Of a stretch of 64,000 bases of DNA, positions 10,042-24,059 are shown in pieces (position 1 is the stretch's first letter; each line of letters starts with the position of its first letter). Source of the stretch: Coturnix japonica (taxonomy: Eukaryota; Chordata; Aves; Galliformes; Phasianidae); contig NC_029529.1 of the NCBI RefSeq assembly GCF_001577835.2, positions 12,163,380 through 12,227,379 on the forward strand, in the 5' to 3' direction. The translations under genes were made by a program, and so were the position numbers. The notes under the pieces were generated by a model. That model did not search any database. It worked only from the letters and a program-made list of their open reading frames with translations, and was not told the origin of the DNA.

Positions 10042-12755
10042 GCCGGGCGAGCCGGCCGAGGGGGCGGGGAGGAGGGTCACGACGGCGCGGTCCGCTCGGG
10101 CGGCCCCTGCGCGGGCACCGCCGGGACAAGGGCTCAGGCGGCGGCGGGCGGCGGCGGCAGCGCCCGCGGCCCCCCGGGGCTCCTCCTCATAGCGGGCGGC
10201 CGGGTCGGACCGCGGCCCCCCGGGGCATCCTGGGCTGGGGGCTCCCCGGCGGCGGCGCGTTGCGCTCCCGGCTCGTTCTGGTCTCGGCTCAGCACGCCCT
10301 GCTGCCCATGGCCGCTCGCCGTTCGGCCCCCGCCGCGCTCAGCGCATCCGGCTCCGGGCGCCTCCCCGCTCCGCTTCGCTTCGGGCTCCGCTCGGTTCCG
10401 CCGCTCAGCCCCGGTCCCGCCGCCCGCCCGCCGCGCTCTGCCGCTCTCCGCTCGCCGCCCAAGTTAAATACGCGCCCGGCTCTCGGCCGCTCCGCCCCCG
10501 CTGTCACTTTCGCCTCGCGCTGAGTGACAGCGCGGCCCCGCTCGCTCCGCCGGGTCCCGCCGCCCCCCGCCCGCCCCACCTGCCGCCGCCCCATCGCCGG
10601 GAGAAGCGGCCGGACGGAGCGGAGCGGAACGGAGCGTCCCCGCGGTCGCCTCCCATCCCGGAGCCGCGCGCACCCCGCCGGGAGCCCCGCAGCATCCATC
10701 CATCCCTCCCTCCATCCATCCCTCCATCCATCCCACCGCTCCCCCACGACTCCGAGCACTCCGGTTCTCTCCTCGCTGGGGGGGGGTGGGGGGATATGGA
10801 GACCTGTCGGGGAGGTCTGCGCCCGCGGCCTCCGAGGTTTGACGGGCGGGGTGGGAGCCCGGTGAGCGTCAGGGTGGCAAAAACCCCAAACCCTTCTTAC
10901 CTCCTTTACCTCCACGTTGCTCGGCGCTGAGCTCACGCTTGAACCCCGTCCAGAAATTGGACACACAGCTGGTTCCTCCAGGCTGACAGTGTAAGAACAT
11001 TCCTGCCCGTGCCAGTCACTCTCTCCCAGAGGCGTGAGATAACCACAGACCCGTGGGGCCGGGGGGCAGCGGGACGGCGCGTTGCCCTACGAGCTTCTCG
11101 CCACGACGTGCTTGGCACCACTGGGTGCGCTGGGGGCTGCAGCTGCCACCGAGGTCGTGCCGGTGCCAACCAACACACGCAAGCTGGTCATGGCTCTTTG
11201 TCATCCCAGAAACGCCCAGTTTGGCTATTGGGAGAGAGCAGAGAACAAAACCCCCAAAGAACGGCTCAAAATCCCAGCTCTGAGCCAGAGATTCGAGTGA
11301 TGTGATGGGAGACAGACCTGGGGTGGTCAGGGGTGTTCACGGCATGGGGTACAAGAGCCTCCAGTATGGAGCTGCTCAGCCTTCCTGCCCACTCTGCCCT
11401 GCTTTGTGGAACTCTGCCCCTTCCCTCACCCGTTCAGATCACACAGATGCACTTAGAGCGACCAAACAGTGCAGATCTCCAGTAAAACAATTCACAGAAG
11501 TGGTCGCTATCGTCCACCCTCAGTACAGAGTGCGACCAGCAAAGTGTTCCCACTGCCAACTCCCTGAGCCCAACACGAGGTGGTGGCTGAACCCGAGCCC
11601 TCCTGGCAGCACAGATGTGTGCTCTGCCGCCCGCTGTGGGCTGGGAACGCCAAGGGGGGGGGTCTCAGCGGTGTCAGAATTAAAGCAAACAGCCCTGAGA
11701 AGCAGCGCCGGGGAGCGCCAGGAAGGGGGCAATTACTCAGTGAGATGTACTGCTGTTGGCATGGCCGTGTTAGCAAATCCCGGTGAGGGGATTAACATCT
11801 GACTGTAATTGTAAGAGTAAAATCCGACATGTATACAGCATTTTTCATCCTGAAGGATCCCAAAGCACTTGAGTAACTTAATTCCTTCAGCTGTCTCCCG
11901 GACTTTTATAAACATGCATCTCCATCGTTCGCAGCAGGGGAAGGTGGCTTCATTCTGGGCATGGCTGTGCCCCACTGATACATCCCCTGGGGAGCACGTG
12001 GGGTTTGGGTGGAGGTGGGGGGGGAAAGGCTGGAAAAGTTACCCTTCTTGGAGGCAGAATCCAAGGGAAAGTGATGCCTGGCACATCTCAGGTGCGGGGA
12101 GAGAGCCAGGGCTGGGTCTGCCACACACACACACCCCTACCTCCCACCAGCAGCTTTTCAAGGTGGAGAACTAATGACAGAACTAATGACAGAGCCCTGG
12201 ACAGGACATGGAAGGGTTTGTTCTGCCCTCCCAGGTGGCTGCTGAGGCTCCAGCCCATCCTTGTCCCTTTGGGAGCAGGGTGCTGGGGCACAGTCGTGTC
12301 CATGGCTGTGTGCACGGCTGGCAGGCCGAGTGGTGCTGTCACTTCCTATCCGCTCCCTTCTGCTGCTCTCTGTGCAGTCCAGCTCACAGTTCAGCCTTTA
12401 ACTGAAGGATCTGAAGTTGGAAAGGCCATATATCACCCACAGAGAAGCCTTATCAAAGCAATTCCTTATAGCAAGAAAGACGTGATGTTAAAAGAACAGC
12501 GTTTTTGTTTCCCAGTTGGAACTTAAGCAGTGCCCTCTGACAGGCTCCTCAAGGACGTGCATTCCTACTAAGTGTAAAACACCAGAGATACTGTCTTGGC
12601 AACTACATTTTTCCACTGAAAAGGTGTTTCACCTTCTAGCTTGTTTCAGGTGGCATTACTGGAACTCAAATGTCAGGGGTAAAGAGGCAGAGCAAATTTG
12701 TCTTTGTCAAGAAATTGTTCCTACTGCTCCAGCTGTGGACAGGAAAGCTTCAAGT
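10042..12755. other. Upstream flank of NOG2; no gene recognised
   Basis: The first 650 bp are the CpG island upstream of NOG2. Beyond, no exon was recognised. Positions 11820-11890 (CATCCTGAAGGATCCCAAAG phrase) resemble an old amniote interspersed repeat, but I cannot assign a family. Confidence 0.45.
10692..10735. repeat. (CATC)n / (CCTC)n microsatellite
   Basis: Tandem CATC units mixed with CCTC variants, just upstream of the NOG2 CpG island core. Confidence 0.85.
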
Positions 12756-12765
12756 GTGAGGAAAA

Positions 12766-13054
12766 GAGGAGAAGAGAAGGAGAAGGAGAAGGAGAAGAGA
12801 AGGAGAAGGAGAAGGAGAAGGAGAAGGAGAAGGAGAAGGAGAAGGAGAAGGAGAAGGAGAAGGAGAAGGAGAAGGAGAAGGAGGAGGAGAAGGAGAAGGA
12901 GAAGGAGAAGGAGAAGGAGAAGGAGAAGGAGAAGGAGAAGGAGAAGGAGAAGGAGAAGGAGAAGNAAGGAGAAGGAGAAGGAGAAGGAGAAGGAGAAGGA
13001 GAAGGAGAAGGAGAAGGAGAAGGAGAAGGAGAAGGAGAAGGAGAAGGAGAAGGA
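12766..13054. repeat. (GGAGAA)n array with an ambiguous base
   Basis: About 48 copies of the hexamer GGAGAA, nearly pure, with a few GGAGGA variants and one N at 12965 where the period is also disturbed. True length is uncertain because the N falls inside the array. It reads as Glu/Lys or Arg-rich frames in every phase, but nothing suggests it is coding. Confidence 0.95.
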
Positions 13055-15157
13055 GAGGAGCCAACTCCCAGTCACGTCCTTCATCTTCTTTGGGTTTTCT
13101 GTTGCTTTCTATGTGCTTGTTTAAGTTTGTCAGGCTCTCTTTATGCTTGAGAAATAATGCTGATGTGCTGTCATGGCAAGCATGGGGAAAGGCTTGGTTC
13201 TGACAGGACGAAAGCCCTAATCTTCACTTAAAAAAAGAACTCAGTGATGTTGCACCAGGTTTTCATTAGAGATATGTTTATTTTCCAGTAGAAATACATT
13301 ACCCTGCTCTCCTCAGTGCGTCTAAAGGAATGGCTCTCACAGTCTGCCATGGCAAGTGGTTGGCAGAGGGCCACGAGGGACCCACAGAGCTCCCCACCAG
13401 CAGCAGGGACCCTGTGGCCAGAGCCCAGTGCCAGGGGACACAGCAGAGCCCTGCTGGAATGGGCCGTGCCTTGCTGTGCTGCTGTGTACCAGAGCTCAGG
13501 AGCAAGAATCAGGTGCCTCAAGTTGTCCAGATTACCCTGGGGCAAAAATGTCACCGTAAGCGTCAAGTGGACGGGAAGCAGGTGGGACACACAGACACAC
13601 CATCCATAGGTATCATTTCTGTGAGCACTTTGGCTGCCCATCTCATCACAGCCCTGCAATGCTGTATCACAGACCCGTGGTAGCAGTGCTGGTGATAGCA
13701 TCGTGCCCTCCCATGCTGCTGTCCCCCATTGCAGCCCCATTGCCCCGCTGTCCCTGAGAGCCCAGCAATTGATTCTCTGGTCCCAGCTGAGGGGCTGCCC
13801 AGATCCTGGCCTACTTCCAGTTGCACCAGATGTACTGAATGCTGCAGAAAAACCGACCGTATCTCTGTTACATGCAAGGAAGTCCAAGGGGGTATGCCTC
13901 CCTCCTCCCTTACAGCCTGGGGTTGATTATGTCCAATTTGTTAGGGCCAAAAGTCTGGAAAACCAAACCAGGTAACGCCCAGCGTGATTTGGGAGGCTGC
14001 ACTGGGCAGGAGGCTGTATCTTGTCGCTCTCAGCCCATGAGTAGCGAGCACATCACCAGCTGACAGCCGTGCTGGTGGCCTCTGTGCAGCTCCAGGCAGG
14101 TCTGGACATTGCAATGGGGAGAGGGGGCAGCTCTGTGCGGCTCCCAGCTGATATCCTGCTGTTCACACATCAGTCGCTATGGACCGTTGTGGTTTTGCCC
14201 TCAAGTGAGCCAATTCCAGCACACAAGTCTCTGTGGGATGGCTTTGTTCCCCTGCAGCCCTCGGGAGCTGGGCTGTTTGCATGTGTCCACAGCACTCAGC
14301 CTCCTTTCCTTGGGGAGAGTCCTCTGTGCAGGGACCCGGGGTGGCCCCTGGACAGACTCCAGCAGCAAAAAACAACAACACCACGGAGCTCAGAGATTTC
14401 TACCCGCTTGGCATACATCTGTCACCACATGTGTTGACACGGAGCAATGCTGCCACGTCACGGTGTACGTGGCAGTCGCTGTCAGCACTATTCCAAGGCA
14501 GAGAACTGCTCAGGGCAGATTGCTATTGAAAATGTCCCAAATAAAAGGGGCAGAGCACACCTGGGGGATGTGGGCCACCATTCCTGAGTGATGCTCCTGG
14601 GAACATCAGGTTGTGGCTGCTACCACTGTGCAATGGAGAGGCAGCCGAGAGAGCTCCAGCTCTGGTGACAGCCAGGACACAGTGGGACAGAGCTCCAGCA
14701 GTGCTGTGGTGCACAGGGAGAGCTTGGAGAGCTCAGCCACTTGCACTCAGCTCCACAGACTGATTTGTTGGCATTGCCTAATGCACAGCTGACTTGGGAG
14801 ACCTCTGTGCTGCGGTCACAGGGTACAGGATGAATGGCCACGCTGCATCCGAAGTCCAGCTCTTCCCCCCAGCTCACCACAAGTGAAGTGTGATGGCTTA
14901 CCTAAACAGCATGAGTTAAACCTTGTGCTATGGCAGAGCATCTCAGCCAGGCTTGTGCCTCTGTCTGCTGCATAAAGAAAGCAGCACCATAAGGATCCTG
15001 CCTCCTACTTTCCTTCATAGCCTTGCTACCAGGAACCTCACTGCTGCAGGTGCTTCCCTGGTTATTCTCACTCCAGTCTGCAAAATCCATCTACTTCAGC
15101 TGAGGAAGATGAGGCTGTATGTCCAACAAAGGTCCTTCTGTGCACAGGCTGGGTCTC

Positions 15158-15225
15158 CTACAGGAGGTGCAGTCCCTACAGGTGGATACAGTCCCTATAG
15201 GTGGGTGCAGTCCCTACAGGTGAGC
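15158..15225. repeat. Minisatellite, 18-19 bp unit
   Basis: Nearly four copies of a unit of form CTACAGGTGGGTGCAGTCC, with small substitutions between copies. Confidence 0.8.
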
Positions 15226-16941
15226 ACATCCAGCCAGCTGCAGCTCTGGGGGTAGGTGGCAAATTCTCCCCAAGTTCCTGGTTGAGAAAGCCCAGCACTG
15301 AACAACAGCTCCACATTCACATCAGCTCTGACCAAAGTGAGCAGCCCGAAGCACTGGGATTTTCACTCCATGCCCCCCACTGCTGCCAGAGCCACCCAGG
15401 GACACCCAGCCCTGCTGCTATGGGCAGCCCTATGGAAGGCATTTGCATTTTGCCCATATTTACCCATAAATCGGGATCCAGTCGGCTGCTTATTTTTTTA
15501 AAGCACTGTAAGATTTCCCAGATCCTGTTGGAGGTTGGGTTACAGGCACACGGAGCAGCAGCAGCCTCTGTCACTCATTGCCTCCAGTGTGAGCAGAGCG
15601 GGGCCAGGCTGCCACCAGCCTGAGAGCAGAGCCATGGGGACACAGCACAGCCACTGCGGGGCCTTTGTCTGCATGGATGCATTGGAGACAGCAGCACTGA
15701 AAGGCACAGCCAGGCACAGTGCAGCTCTTACAGCCTCATCCTTCATTGCTGAGAGCTCCGGGCTCCGCGGCTGAGACACAAAGTCACGGGTGGAAAAGCT
15801 CTGGGTTTTCTCATCCAAACGAGCACTTCCTCTCTTTCCTCTAGAAGGTCTTTTCACATGGAAATGGTCCATTAAGGTTCTGGTTTTAATTTTCTCTTTT
15901 AAATATACACAAAAAATGTAGCGAGATCTGCTCTCAAAATATTGTTTCGAAACCGAAATATGAATGATTTCTTTTTTTATTTTTTGATGTCGAAATGAAA
16001 CTTCCCCAGACGATTCTCTTTTCCCTGGAGTGGAACCAGCCATCCATTCAACCTAAATTCGGGCAAAGCCTCCACATCCAACAGCAAAAAGCAGCGCTCT
16101 GCTCACCTCAAACGTTGCATTCAGGGCCATCCAGCCCTTCCTGCTGCCTGCAGGGATGCTCTGAGCAGAGGGGAGCACATGGAGGGAGCTCACACAGCTC
16201 TGCACTCTGCAGTGCAACGATGTGAAACCAGGGCTTCGATCTCTGCGGGCTGCAGCTTTTGCCCAGTGGGTGAGTGATGAACTGGATGTGCCTCGTCTGG
16301 GTGCACCTCGCCATGGAAAGCACTGACAGCCCCGGGATTATCCGAGTCAGCTTACAAAGAACGTGTTGAATGAGATAATGCAGTAAAACCAAGAGCTGTG
16401 CTGCACAGCCTGCAGGAGCCCAGCGCTTCACTGAGTGCCACTGGAATCAGGAAGCTGAGGTTACAGGGAGAAACTGTGAATGAATGAGCTGAGCTGCCCG
16501 AGGTTCCTTGCAGGCCAAAGGCATCACTGCCCGACATGATGGTAATTACATGGTGGGACTCGCTGCCACAGGATGCCGTGTGGGCCAGAAACACACACGG
16601 CTCTGAGCAGAGATCAGTCAGATTTACAGAGGGAGGCTGAGCGGCGGCCGGCACATCAGAGTCTGAGGCTCGGGGAGCCACCACAGCCTGCACTGATAGA
16701 AAGGGAAGGCTATGGCAGTGCTCCTGTACCTGGCACAGCCAGGGGATGAAGGGCAGAGCAGCTGCCACAGCCATTGCCCCACTGCAAGATGGAGCACCTC
16801 CAACTGCGTGCTGGTGAGAGAGGTGGGAGCTGCAGCCTGGGCTGAGCTATCAGTGCAGACAGAGACAGAGGAAAGTGACCAGTGCCTATTTTGCTGCTCT
16901 CTTCCCCTTCAGTCACTCAGTTATGTGGGGTTTTGGTGTAT

Positions 16942-17009
16942 TATCTATCTACGTCTGTCTGTCTACCTGTCTATCTATCTACCTATCTACCTATCCATCT
17001 ATCTATCTA
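16942..17009. repeat. (ATCT)n microsatellite with CTGT/CTAC variants
   Basis: Imperfect tetranucleotide array TATC/CTGT/CTAC over about 68 bp. Confidence 0.9.
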
Positions 17010-17058
17010 AAATCATTGATTTATTTATTCTGTTGAAAGTAATGACATTTAATGTATG

Positions 17059-17074
17059 ATATATATATATATAT
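17059..17074. repeat. (AT)n dinucleotide run
   Basis: Eight AT units following an A/T-rich stretch. Confidence 0.85.
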
Positions 17075-17139
17075 TGTGGTCACAAATTCACCATAAACCT
17101 CTGCACTCCTTGGAACTCAGATTAGACCCCTCCTGCCTC

Positions 17140-17460
17140 ATTGTCACTGCATCCCCATCTGACCCCTTCCTCATCCCACCCTCCTATTCCCACTTCCACC
17201 CCCATCTCACTCCTGTTCCATTCCCATCTCATGCTGTCTTCATTTCACCCCCAATCCTCCTCTGTATCCCCACCCCTATCCGTATCCCCATCACCATCTC
17301 CACCCTCATCCCCATCCCACCCCCATGCAATCCCCATCCCCACCCCACCCCCCCCCCCCCCCCAAGATCCCCATCTCCCCCCATCCCCACCCACCTCTCC
17401 CTTTCTGCACCATTCCCTCTCCCCACTTCTCTCATCTCTCCCAGCCTCCCTCCCAGGCCG
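17140..17460. repeat. C-rich pyrimidine low-complexity tract
   Basis: Dominated by CCCCAT, CCATC and CCCACC units with a C(20)-like run around 17348-17363. No coding signature. Confidence 0.7.
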
Positions 17461-20400
17461 AGCCCCCTGCCCCCTTCCCAGGCCCGGAGGTACAAATGAT
17501 TAGATTTTCAGCCCAATTAAGGCAGGCTGTCTCCAGGCCGGGACAGAAAAGGTTGGCTCTGGAAGGTGGGAAACAAGCTTTGACAGGTCCTGGCGTCCCC
17601 AGTGCCCTCTGACGGCCCTGCCCGCTGGGCTCCTTTGTGCTGCGCCAGCAGCGGGGCCAGGACACAGCTGGGGGTGCTGAGGGTCTCCCCGTGCCCCCCC
17701 GGCCCCAGCGCAGCCAGAAGAATGGCTAATTAAGAGGTCTCAGCGCCGGCACGGCTAATTCCCCATTCAGCCCTCTGCTGGGCAGCGGGAGGCCGGGGGA
17801 GCGGCAGGCGGTGAGCTGGGAGCGTGGCATCGCCGGAGCCCGCCGGGTTAACCCTGTCGGTCCTCAGCCGGGGCTGCGAGGAGGAGCCCCAGTGCCGCTT
17901 TCTGTGTTCTCATTTCCTTGCAGTGGGTCTGGTTTGTGCCCAGCGTCACCCTCTGAGCCCGTCCTGTGATGCTGAGTGTCCTGTGATGCTGAGTGTCCTG
18001 TGACACTGCCCTGCCCACACACCGGCAGCTGTAGGGCTGTGTCTGGGTGGGATGTCCCCACTGTGCTGCTCCTGTGTGTGCTGGCCTCATATTTTGCTCT
18101 GGAGGTGGGACATATCAGCCCATGCAGCACCTCAAGCGTCCCCATGTGGTGTCCCCATGACAGATGTCATGCAGAGAACACACGAGGCCACGCTGTCACA
18201 CCAGGCTGTGCTGCTGCTCTCTCCAGCCCCTAATCCTACACAGTGTCTAGTTCAAAAACCCACCCTGCATAGGGCTGCCATGATGAAGTGCTCGTGGCAG
18301 AATGTGGGGCAGGAGCCAGGAGGGCAGGCAGGGCCCCCTCTGCACCCCGTCTGCTGCAGGACGTGTGCCTGGCAGAGCAGGGATGGCAGCTCCAGGATAC
18401 GCAGCCCTTCACATCCTCATCCTCCAGCAGCAGGAACCAGAGGTTACCCAGAGGGGATGAGTCAACTGGAGGACAGTTATCCTCCCAGCATGAACCGCTG
18501 CCCTGTTGGGAGTGACAAATTGTGCCAAGAGACAATCCAAAAACTTCGGCTGCCAGAAAGCCACCGGGGCCAGGAAGAGTGGAGGAGGAGTGGGGAGCCT
18601 CCAAAGTTGGGCTGCCCCGCTGCCTGCCCCACAGTGCAGCACTGGGAGCCTTGTCCCCGGCACTACCCCTTGTCTGCAGCACAGCAGGACTCAGAGGAAG
18701 CTGGGACTGGCTCTGGTCAGCAGGAACTGTCACACCCAGCAACGGAGTGGGCTCAGCCAAGCTGGGTGTAGGGTGCAGGCGAAGGGATGCTGCAGGTGGA
18801 GCAGCAGGTGAAGCTTCCTGCAGCTTCCTTGTCCATAGAATTCTCTATAGTTCTACTCTTGCTCAGCCTTTAGCTGAAGCACCGATGGCAGTTTGACTTG
18901 TCTTTTCCAAAGGAAGTCCTCATCTGGCACATGCTGAGCAATCGGATCCCATTGCGCTGTCATGGTTAGAGGCACTGAGAGCCCATTCATCAGCACCAGC
19001 ACAGACTGTGCCCACCGCGGGCCCCACGCACACACAGAGCTGACCCTCAGTCACTGTCAGCATGAGGAACGAGACGGGCAGAGGGTGGGAGGAGAGACCC
19101 AGCCCTCTATTTTTCATTGAAACTGAATTAGTTGCTTTGAAAGAAATGGAGGGAAAGGCATCAAGGAAATTCTGGAGACTTTCCACAAGCTTTTCACAGT
19201 GTTGTGTCCTTCAGAGCGATTGCAAGGAGATATTATGGGTGAGCACCTTTAGCGCTTCAGTGCTGCTGGAGAGCTGGGGAGATGCTGAGGTGTGGTTCCA
19301 TCTCGAACCCTTCAGGATACATCATCAGCTGCTGGGAATCATCAGCCAATGTCCTCAGCCCACAGGCGGCCGCAGGGGGATGCAGCAGGGGTGCAGGGGT
19401 GCAGCAGTGCTGCGTGGCACGGTGCGGATGGTGCCTGGGTCCGGGCCCCAATTAAAAGAGCCAAAAGGAAAGGACCGGAGAAAAAGAGTGAAAGAAACAA
19501 CATTTCCTGCCTGAGGAGATTAACTCTCCAAATTACATGTGAACAGAGGGGGAGGCGAGAGGGGAAAAGGAAACCCAGCTTCCACCCCAATAAAAGCCAG
19601 TTCATTTAATAAAGGAGGAGCGAGGAGGGGGAAGGTGGCTGAAAGAAAATGAGGCTGGGGGGTGTGGAATTAGCCTTGTCAAACAAGGGGCTTTGCTGTC
19701 CCAGAACTGCTTCTTTATTGTTCCAATTTTTCATGCTTACTTAGCTCTCAATGCTGCACAAGACAACAGCTCATTACTGGGGGAGGACGGGATGCCACGG
19801 CAGCGCTGAGAAGGGGAAGGGGAATCAGATTTTAGCAAAAGGAGCCCCGTTCCCCCGCCTGGAGCAGGAGAGGAGGTGGCTGGGAGGAGCAGAACACGGC
19901 CAGGGGTGTGGGGGCTTCCTGCAGCCTTGGGCACCAATGGAGGGGCAAAAGCAGCCGACCCTGAAATGCCACCCGATGGCTGGTGATGGCACAAGGGGTG
20001 CTGTGGGTGACACGGGGTGTCCTCTGCAGAGCTGCTGGCCACAGCACACCTGCCATGTCCTCATTGAGTGCTGACTATGGGAAGATCCCTCCATCCCCTC
20101 CCAGGGCTCTGTGCCTTTTTCTCCCCAGGATTTTCCCGATCAGATTGGCCTGGCTTACAAAGTGAAGCTCACACCAGAAAGGCTCCTGGGATGTTTGTGG
20201 GGAGGAAGGCTGTGTTCGCTGCTGGGGACACTGCCTTGTAAAATCCTGTTTGCAGAGGCTCGGAGCTTTCTGAAAAGATGCTCTCTTTTAGGATCAGAGA
20301 GCAAGGATGGTTCTGGGAGCCAAGCAGGGAAAGAGGGGTGAGGATCACCAGCTGAGGCCAGCAGCAGCCAGAATGAGGAGTTTCCTGTGGTCCTGGGTAC

Positions 20401-23400
20401 AGTGGCTCTGGGCAGGCAGACAGACCAGGGTCCCACTTTGGCTGAAGTTGGAGCTTACACAGGGGACCCAGGCTGTGCTGCAGGCACCTGCAGCAGCAGT
20501 AGGGCAGGATGAAGGGCTTGTCTGCAGCCTTCACCCTAAAATGAGGGCAGCTGCCCTGCTCCAAGCCAACATTCCCAGTCCCTTGCCTGCATGGGGCAGG
20601 CAGCTGCTGTGCTTGTCCACTGCAAGTCCAGAAGTGAATGCACAGTGTGGCAGGTGCTTGGTGCGTGCAAGGATGGATGCTGGGTCTGAGGATGGAGATG
20701 TCCTTAGCATGGACAGACAGACAGACACACAGCATCAAAAGCCTAAATCAGGGCTGAGATGTTTCATCATTGCTCAGAACCTTGAAGAACAACCACAGCA
20801 GCAGAAATTGGCTCCTCTGCAGTGCTCCTGTCCCTGCTCAGGTGTGCTGTGCTGGCCAGGCTCCGGAAAGAGGCTTCACTTTCACCTGGGTTGGGAGCTC
20901 AGGAGCAAAGCCCGGGGTCACAGCCATCCATCCTGGGCTGGCACCTCCTCTTGCTCCCCATCTCTCCTCTCCTCACTCTCCTCCCTCGGCTTTGCCTTCA
21001 AACAGTAAGGAACAAATTCCAGGGATTTTGCCTGGGGGCCCACGGGGTGGGGATGCGAGCTGGTCTCCATCTGACTGCGACCGAGTCTCTCCCCCTCACT
21101 GGAAATTGAAAGCAGAAGCTGTGGAGTGGTGACAAAAATCTGCATTACGTTATGGCAACTGGATTTTTTTTTTTTTTTTTTTGAAGATTTTATAATACAT
21201 CGTTTTGAAACTCTGCCAGTGATCATCATCAAAGTCAGAGCAGCGCCTTGGAGAGAACAATGGCAGCGGAGGGTGGGGGTGAGCAGGGTGGCTGGTATTG
21301 ATGTGTAATCCTTTTTAAAGCCAGTTCTAGATGCAGCGTGGCCTTTTTTTCCCCTGAAGCTCAGATACAATTCAGTCTGGCAGCAGCAGCCAGCAGTACC
21401 CGCACTGCAGAGAGCCACTGGCGTGTGTTAGGGCTGCTCCCCGGTTAATCCCCCCCTCCCTGCCCACACGCCCCTGCAGCGCTGTAGCTCTGTCCCTGGA
21501 GGGCAGGGCGAGGGGCTGGGGAGGAACGGGAAGTGCAGAAGTGTCCAAAACAGAAGCTCAGGAGAGACCAGATGGAGAGGAGCGGGAGGGAAGAGCTGCA
21601 CGGGTTGTTCCAGGCAGGGCCAGGGCTCGGGATCCTGCTGGGAATCAAAACCCAGAGACATCATCACCTCAAAGGGCAGCAGCTCAGCTCTGCCAGGGCT
21701 TCTCCCAGCTCTGCCGTGCTGCAGCCTCCTCAGCCTCACTGCATTACAGCCCGCTGCAGCACGGGTGGCTCCTGCAGCTGCCATTCCTGCACCGCAGCCC
21801 CACACCGCAGCCCTGCGCTGCCCAAGCAGCTGCTTCCCTGCCCCAGTATCCCACACTTAAGTGATGTAAAACATTGGATCTTTCCTCCCAAAGACAGAGG
21901 GATCACTGCATGCATCCTCATGGCAGTGAGTGCTGTGAAGGCCCCATCACTGGGGTGGTGGTGGGGTTCCCCTGACCCGTAGTTCTCTTGGCATGACAGG
22001 AATAAACACAAATCACTCATCAGCTGCAGTTTTGTCACAGCAGCCATGTCAGAAGCGCCCATAACTCTGTGCAGACTTGTAAGGACAAAGCTCGTGGTCT
22101 TGGCATCTTCACAGAACCAAATGCCCATACATGAGGCTGGAAAGTGATGTCACATCCCATAAGACCCATTTCTAGCCAAGCTGGGAGAGCCCTTGTCTCT
22201 GAGGTGTCATTTTGCATCTCCTTCTCTGGAGTTCAGTGACCAGCCACAGCCATTCCATTCATGCTGAACCTGGAGAGCTCACCCTGGCTGGCGAGGCTTC
22301 CTCCTGCCTTGCTCCAGATGAATCTGGCTGCCCGTTGCTGCTATGGAACACCTACACGCTCTACCAGCAGTGTCCAACCCTAGGCCATCTCACTCAGGCT
22401 TCTGCTTGTGTTCTCCATCACTGAAGCACGGCTTCATAACCAAACGTTTCCTTCTGTGAAGCACACCCAGCTATCGTTTTGTGCTATCGTTTTCTTCATC
22501 TAAGGGACTCGTGCAAAGTCCCCGTTCCCAGCTCAGTATCAACATGGTTGGAGCTCCTTGGTACCCTTGAGCAAACCCATCTGATGTCTGTGCACTGTGC
22601 CTGGCTCCCTCCTCCCCACTGCCTGCACAGCAGCCTCCCCAGTGCCATAGGCAGGCACCAGCCCTCTGCTTCTTGCCAGATGTTCATGGTGTTACATAGC
22701 AGCAATTGCTCAATTCCCTCATACTGCAGAGAACTGCACTGACCATCAGGAACCACGAATCTTCTGGGCAAGCTGTAGCCCACCTTGTTAGCAGTGGCTG
22801 TGGTACCGACTCAGAGCTTCCCAGCTTAGGGCATTCCTTGCTAGCTAACAATGTGCTGATAATTGAGTCCAGTCCTCTCCAAGAAACACTTCCCCTACCA
22901 GCTAATCCCAACAGCAAACACTGCAGATTGACATTGCTCAGCCCTGACACCTCTGTCCCATGAGCTCTCAGCTCTCTGCCCCAAGGGGTCCCTCTGCTCT
23001 GCAGGCTTTCTGCTGGGGACCAGGTGCAAAATGCCTCGGGGACACGTGAGCACAGTTGGGGTTCTGGCCACCCCATGTGCTGTGGGACTCGGAGTGCAGC
23101 AGTGTGGGCACAGAGCTGGATATCACTTCTCATGTCCTTGTTCATGCAACTTACAGCACGACAGAGCCCAGACCGTATCTGCCTGTTCACAGTGATGATG
23201 CCCAGGGACTGGGAAGGGTCCCAGCAGCAGCAGGTCTGTAGGGATGGTCCAAAATCATGGGAGCAATCCCTTTGCCTTTCATTTCAGACCCCTGTCCCAG
23301 TCCTCTCTGCCTCTCCTTTTACCTCTTGAGTGCATGCAGACATGATTTTGGATGCATGTCCTGCCTCAGCCCCACCACCTTCCTGGTGGTCCCAGAGATC

Positions 23401-24059
23401 CCACCACCAGCCCACACCTCCTCCTCCATGCTCTGGGCAAAGGTGCATCTTCTGCACTCCCACTGCAGGGATGCAATAGGGCTACCTCTGCTTGGACCTC
23501 CAGGTCCCCCAGGCTGCAGGCAGGAGGTGGGAGGTTCTCCTCCATTGGTGGATTGGGCTCATTTCCCCCATGGCAGCTGGGAAAAGGTCCAGGGTGGTGG
23601 GGAACCATCCCCCGCTGCCCTCCATCTTTGGTCCCACTGTGGCACAGGGAAGTCAAGGAGTGCCCAGCCACTGCCTGAGGTGCCCATAAAGCTGCAGAAA
23701 GAGCAGCCACAGCATTTGGGTGGTTGCAGAAAGAAAGAAGTTCCTTAACCTTCCTCCATCACCCCCCCAGGCAGAGTCGTCCTCCTCCTGCCCTCCAGCC
23801 TTCCCTGCACTGTGAGGGTGTAGGTCCATGTTCCGCAGGGCTCAGTGTGCCCCATCTCCCTGTGCTCTGTCCCACGTCCCCATCACAACCACTGCACCTC
23901 GGAGGCACCGTTTGCACCTCGGGAAGGAGCAGCTCCCTTTGATGAAAAGCAACAGATGGGTGTAGCTGGCAAGTGCCGGCTCTCGGGGTGGGGCGCTGGG
24001 GGCATTTAATGATGTCTTTAAACATTGTGAGCGTGTCTGTCTCTCACTCGTGTCCCTTC

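Larger units (their letters stand above)
8600..10700. promoter_or_regulatory. CpG island over NOG2 promoter and coding exon
   Basis: CpG density is high throughout, covering the NOG2 CDS, its 5' UTR, the TATA region and about 600 bp upstream with GC-box-like stretches. This is the usual promoter architecture of developmental regulator genes. Edges are estimated by eye. Confidence 0.7.

Noticed and set aside
12698-13150. Glu/Lys/Arg-repeat reading frames
   Set aside because: They are translations of the GGAGAA microsatellite in all phases.
13228-13887. 219-aa minus-strand frame
   Set aside because: No domain, no family resemblance, ordinary codon pattern for non-coding GC-rich DNA.
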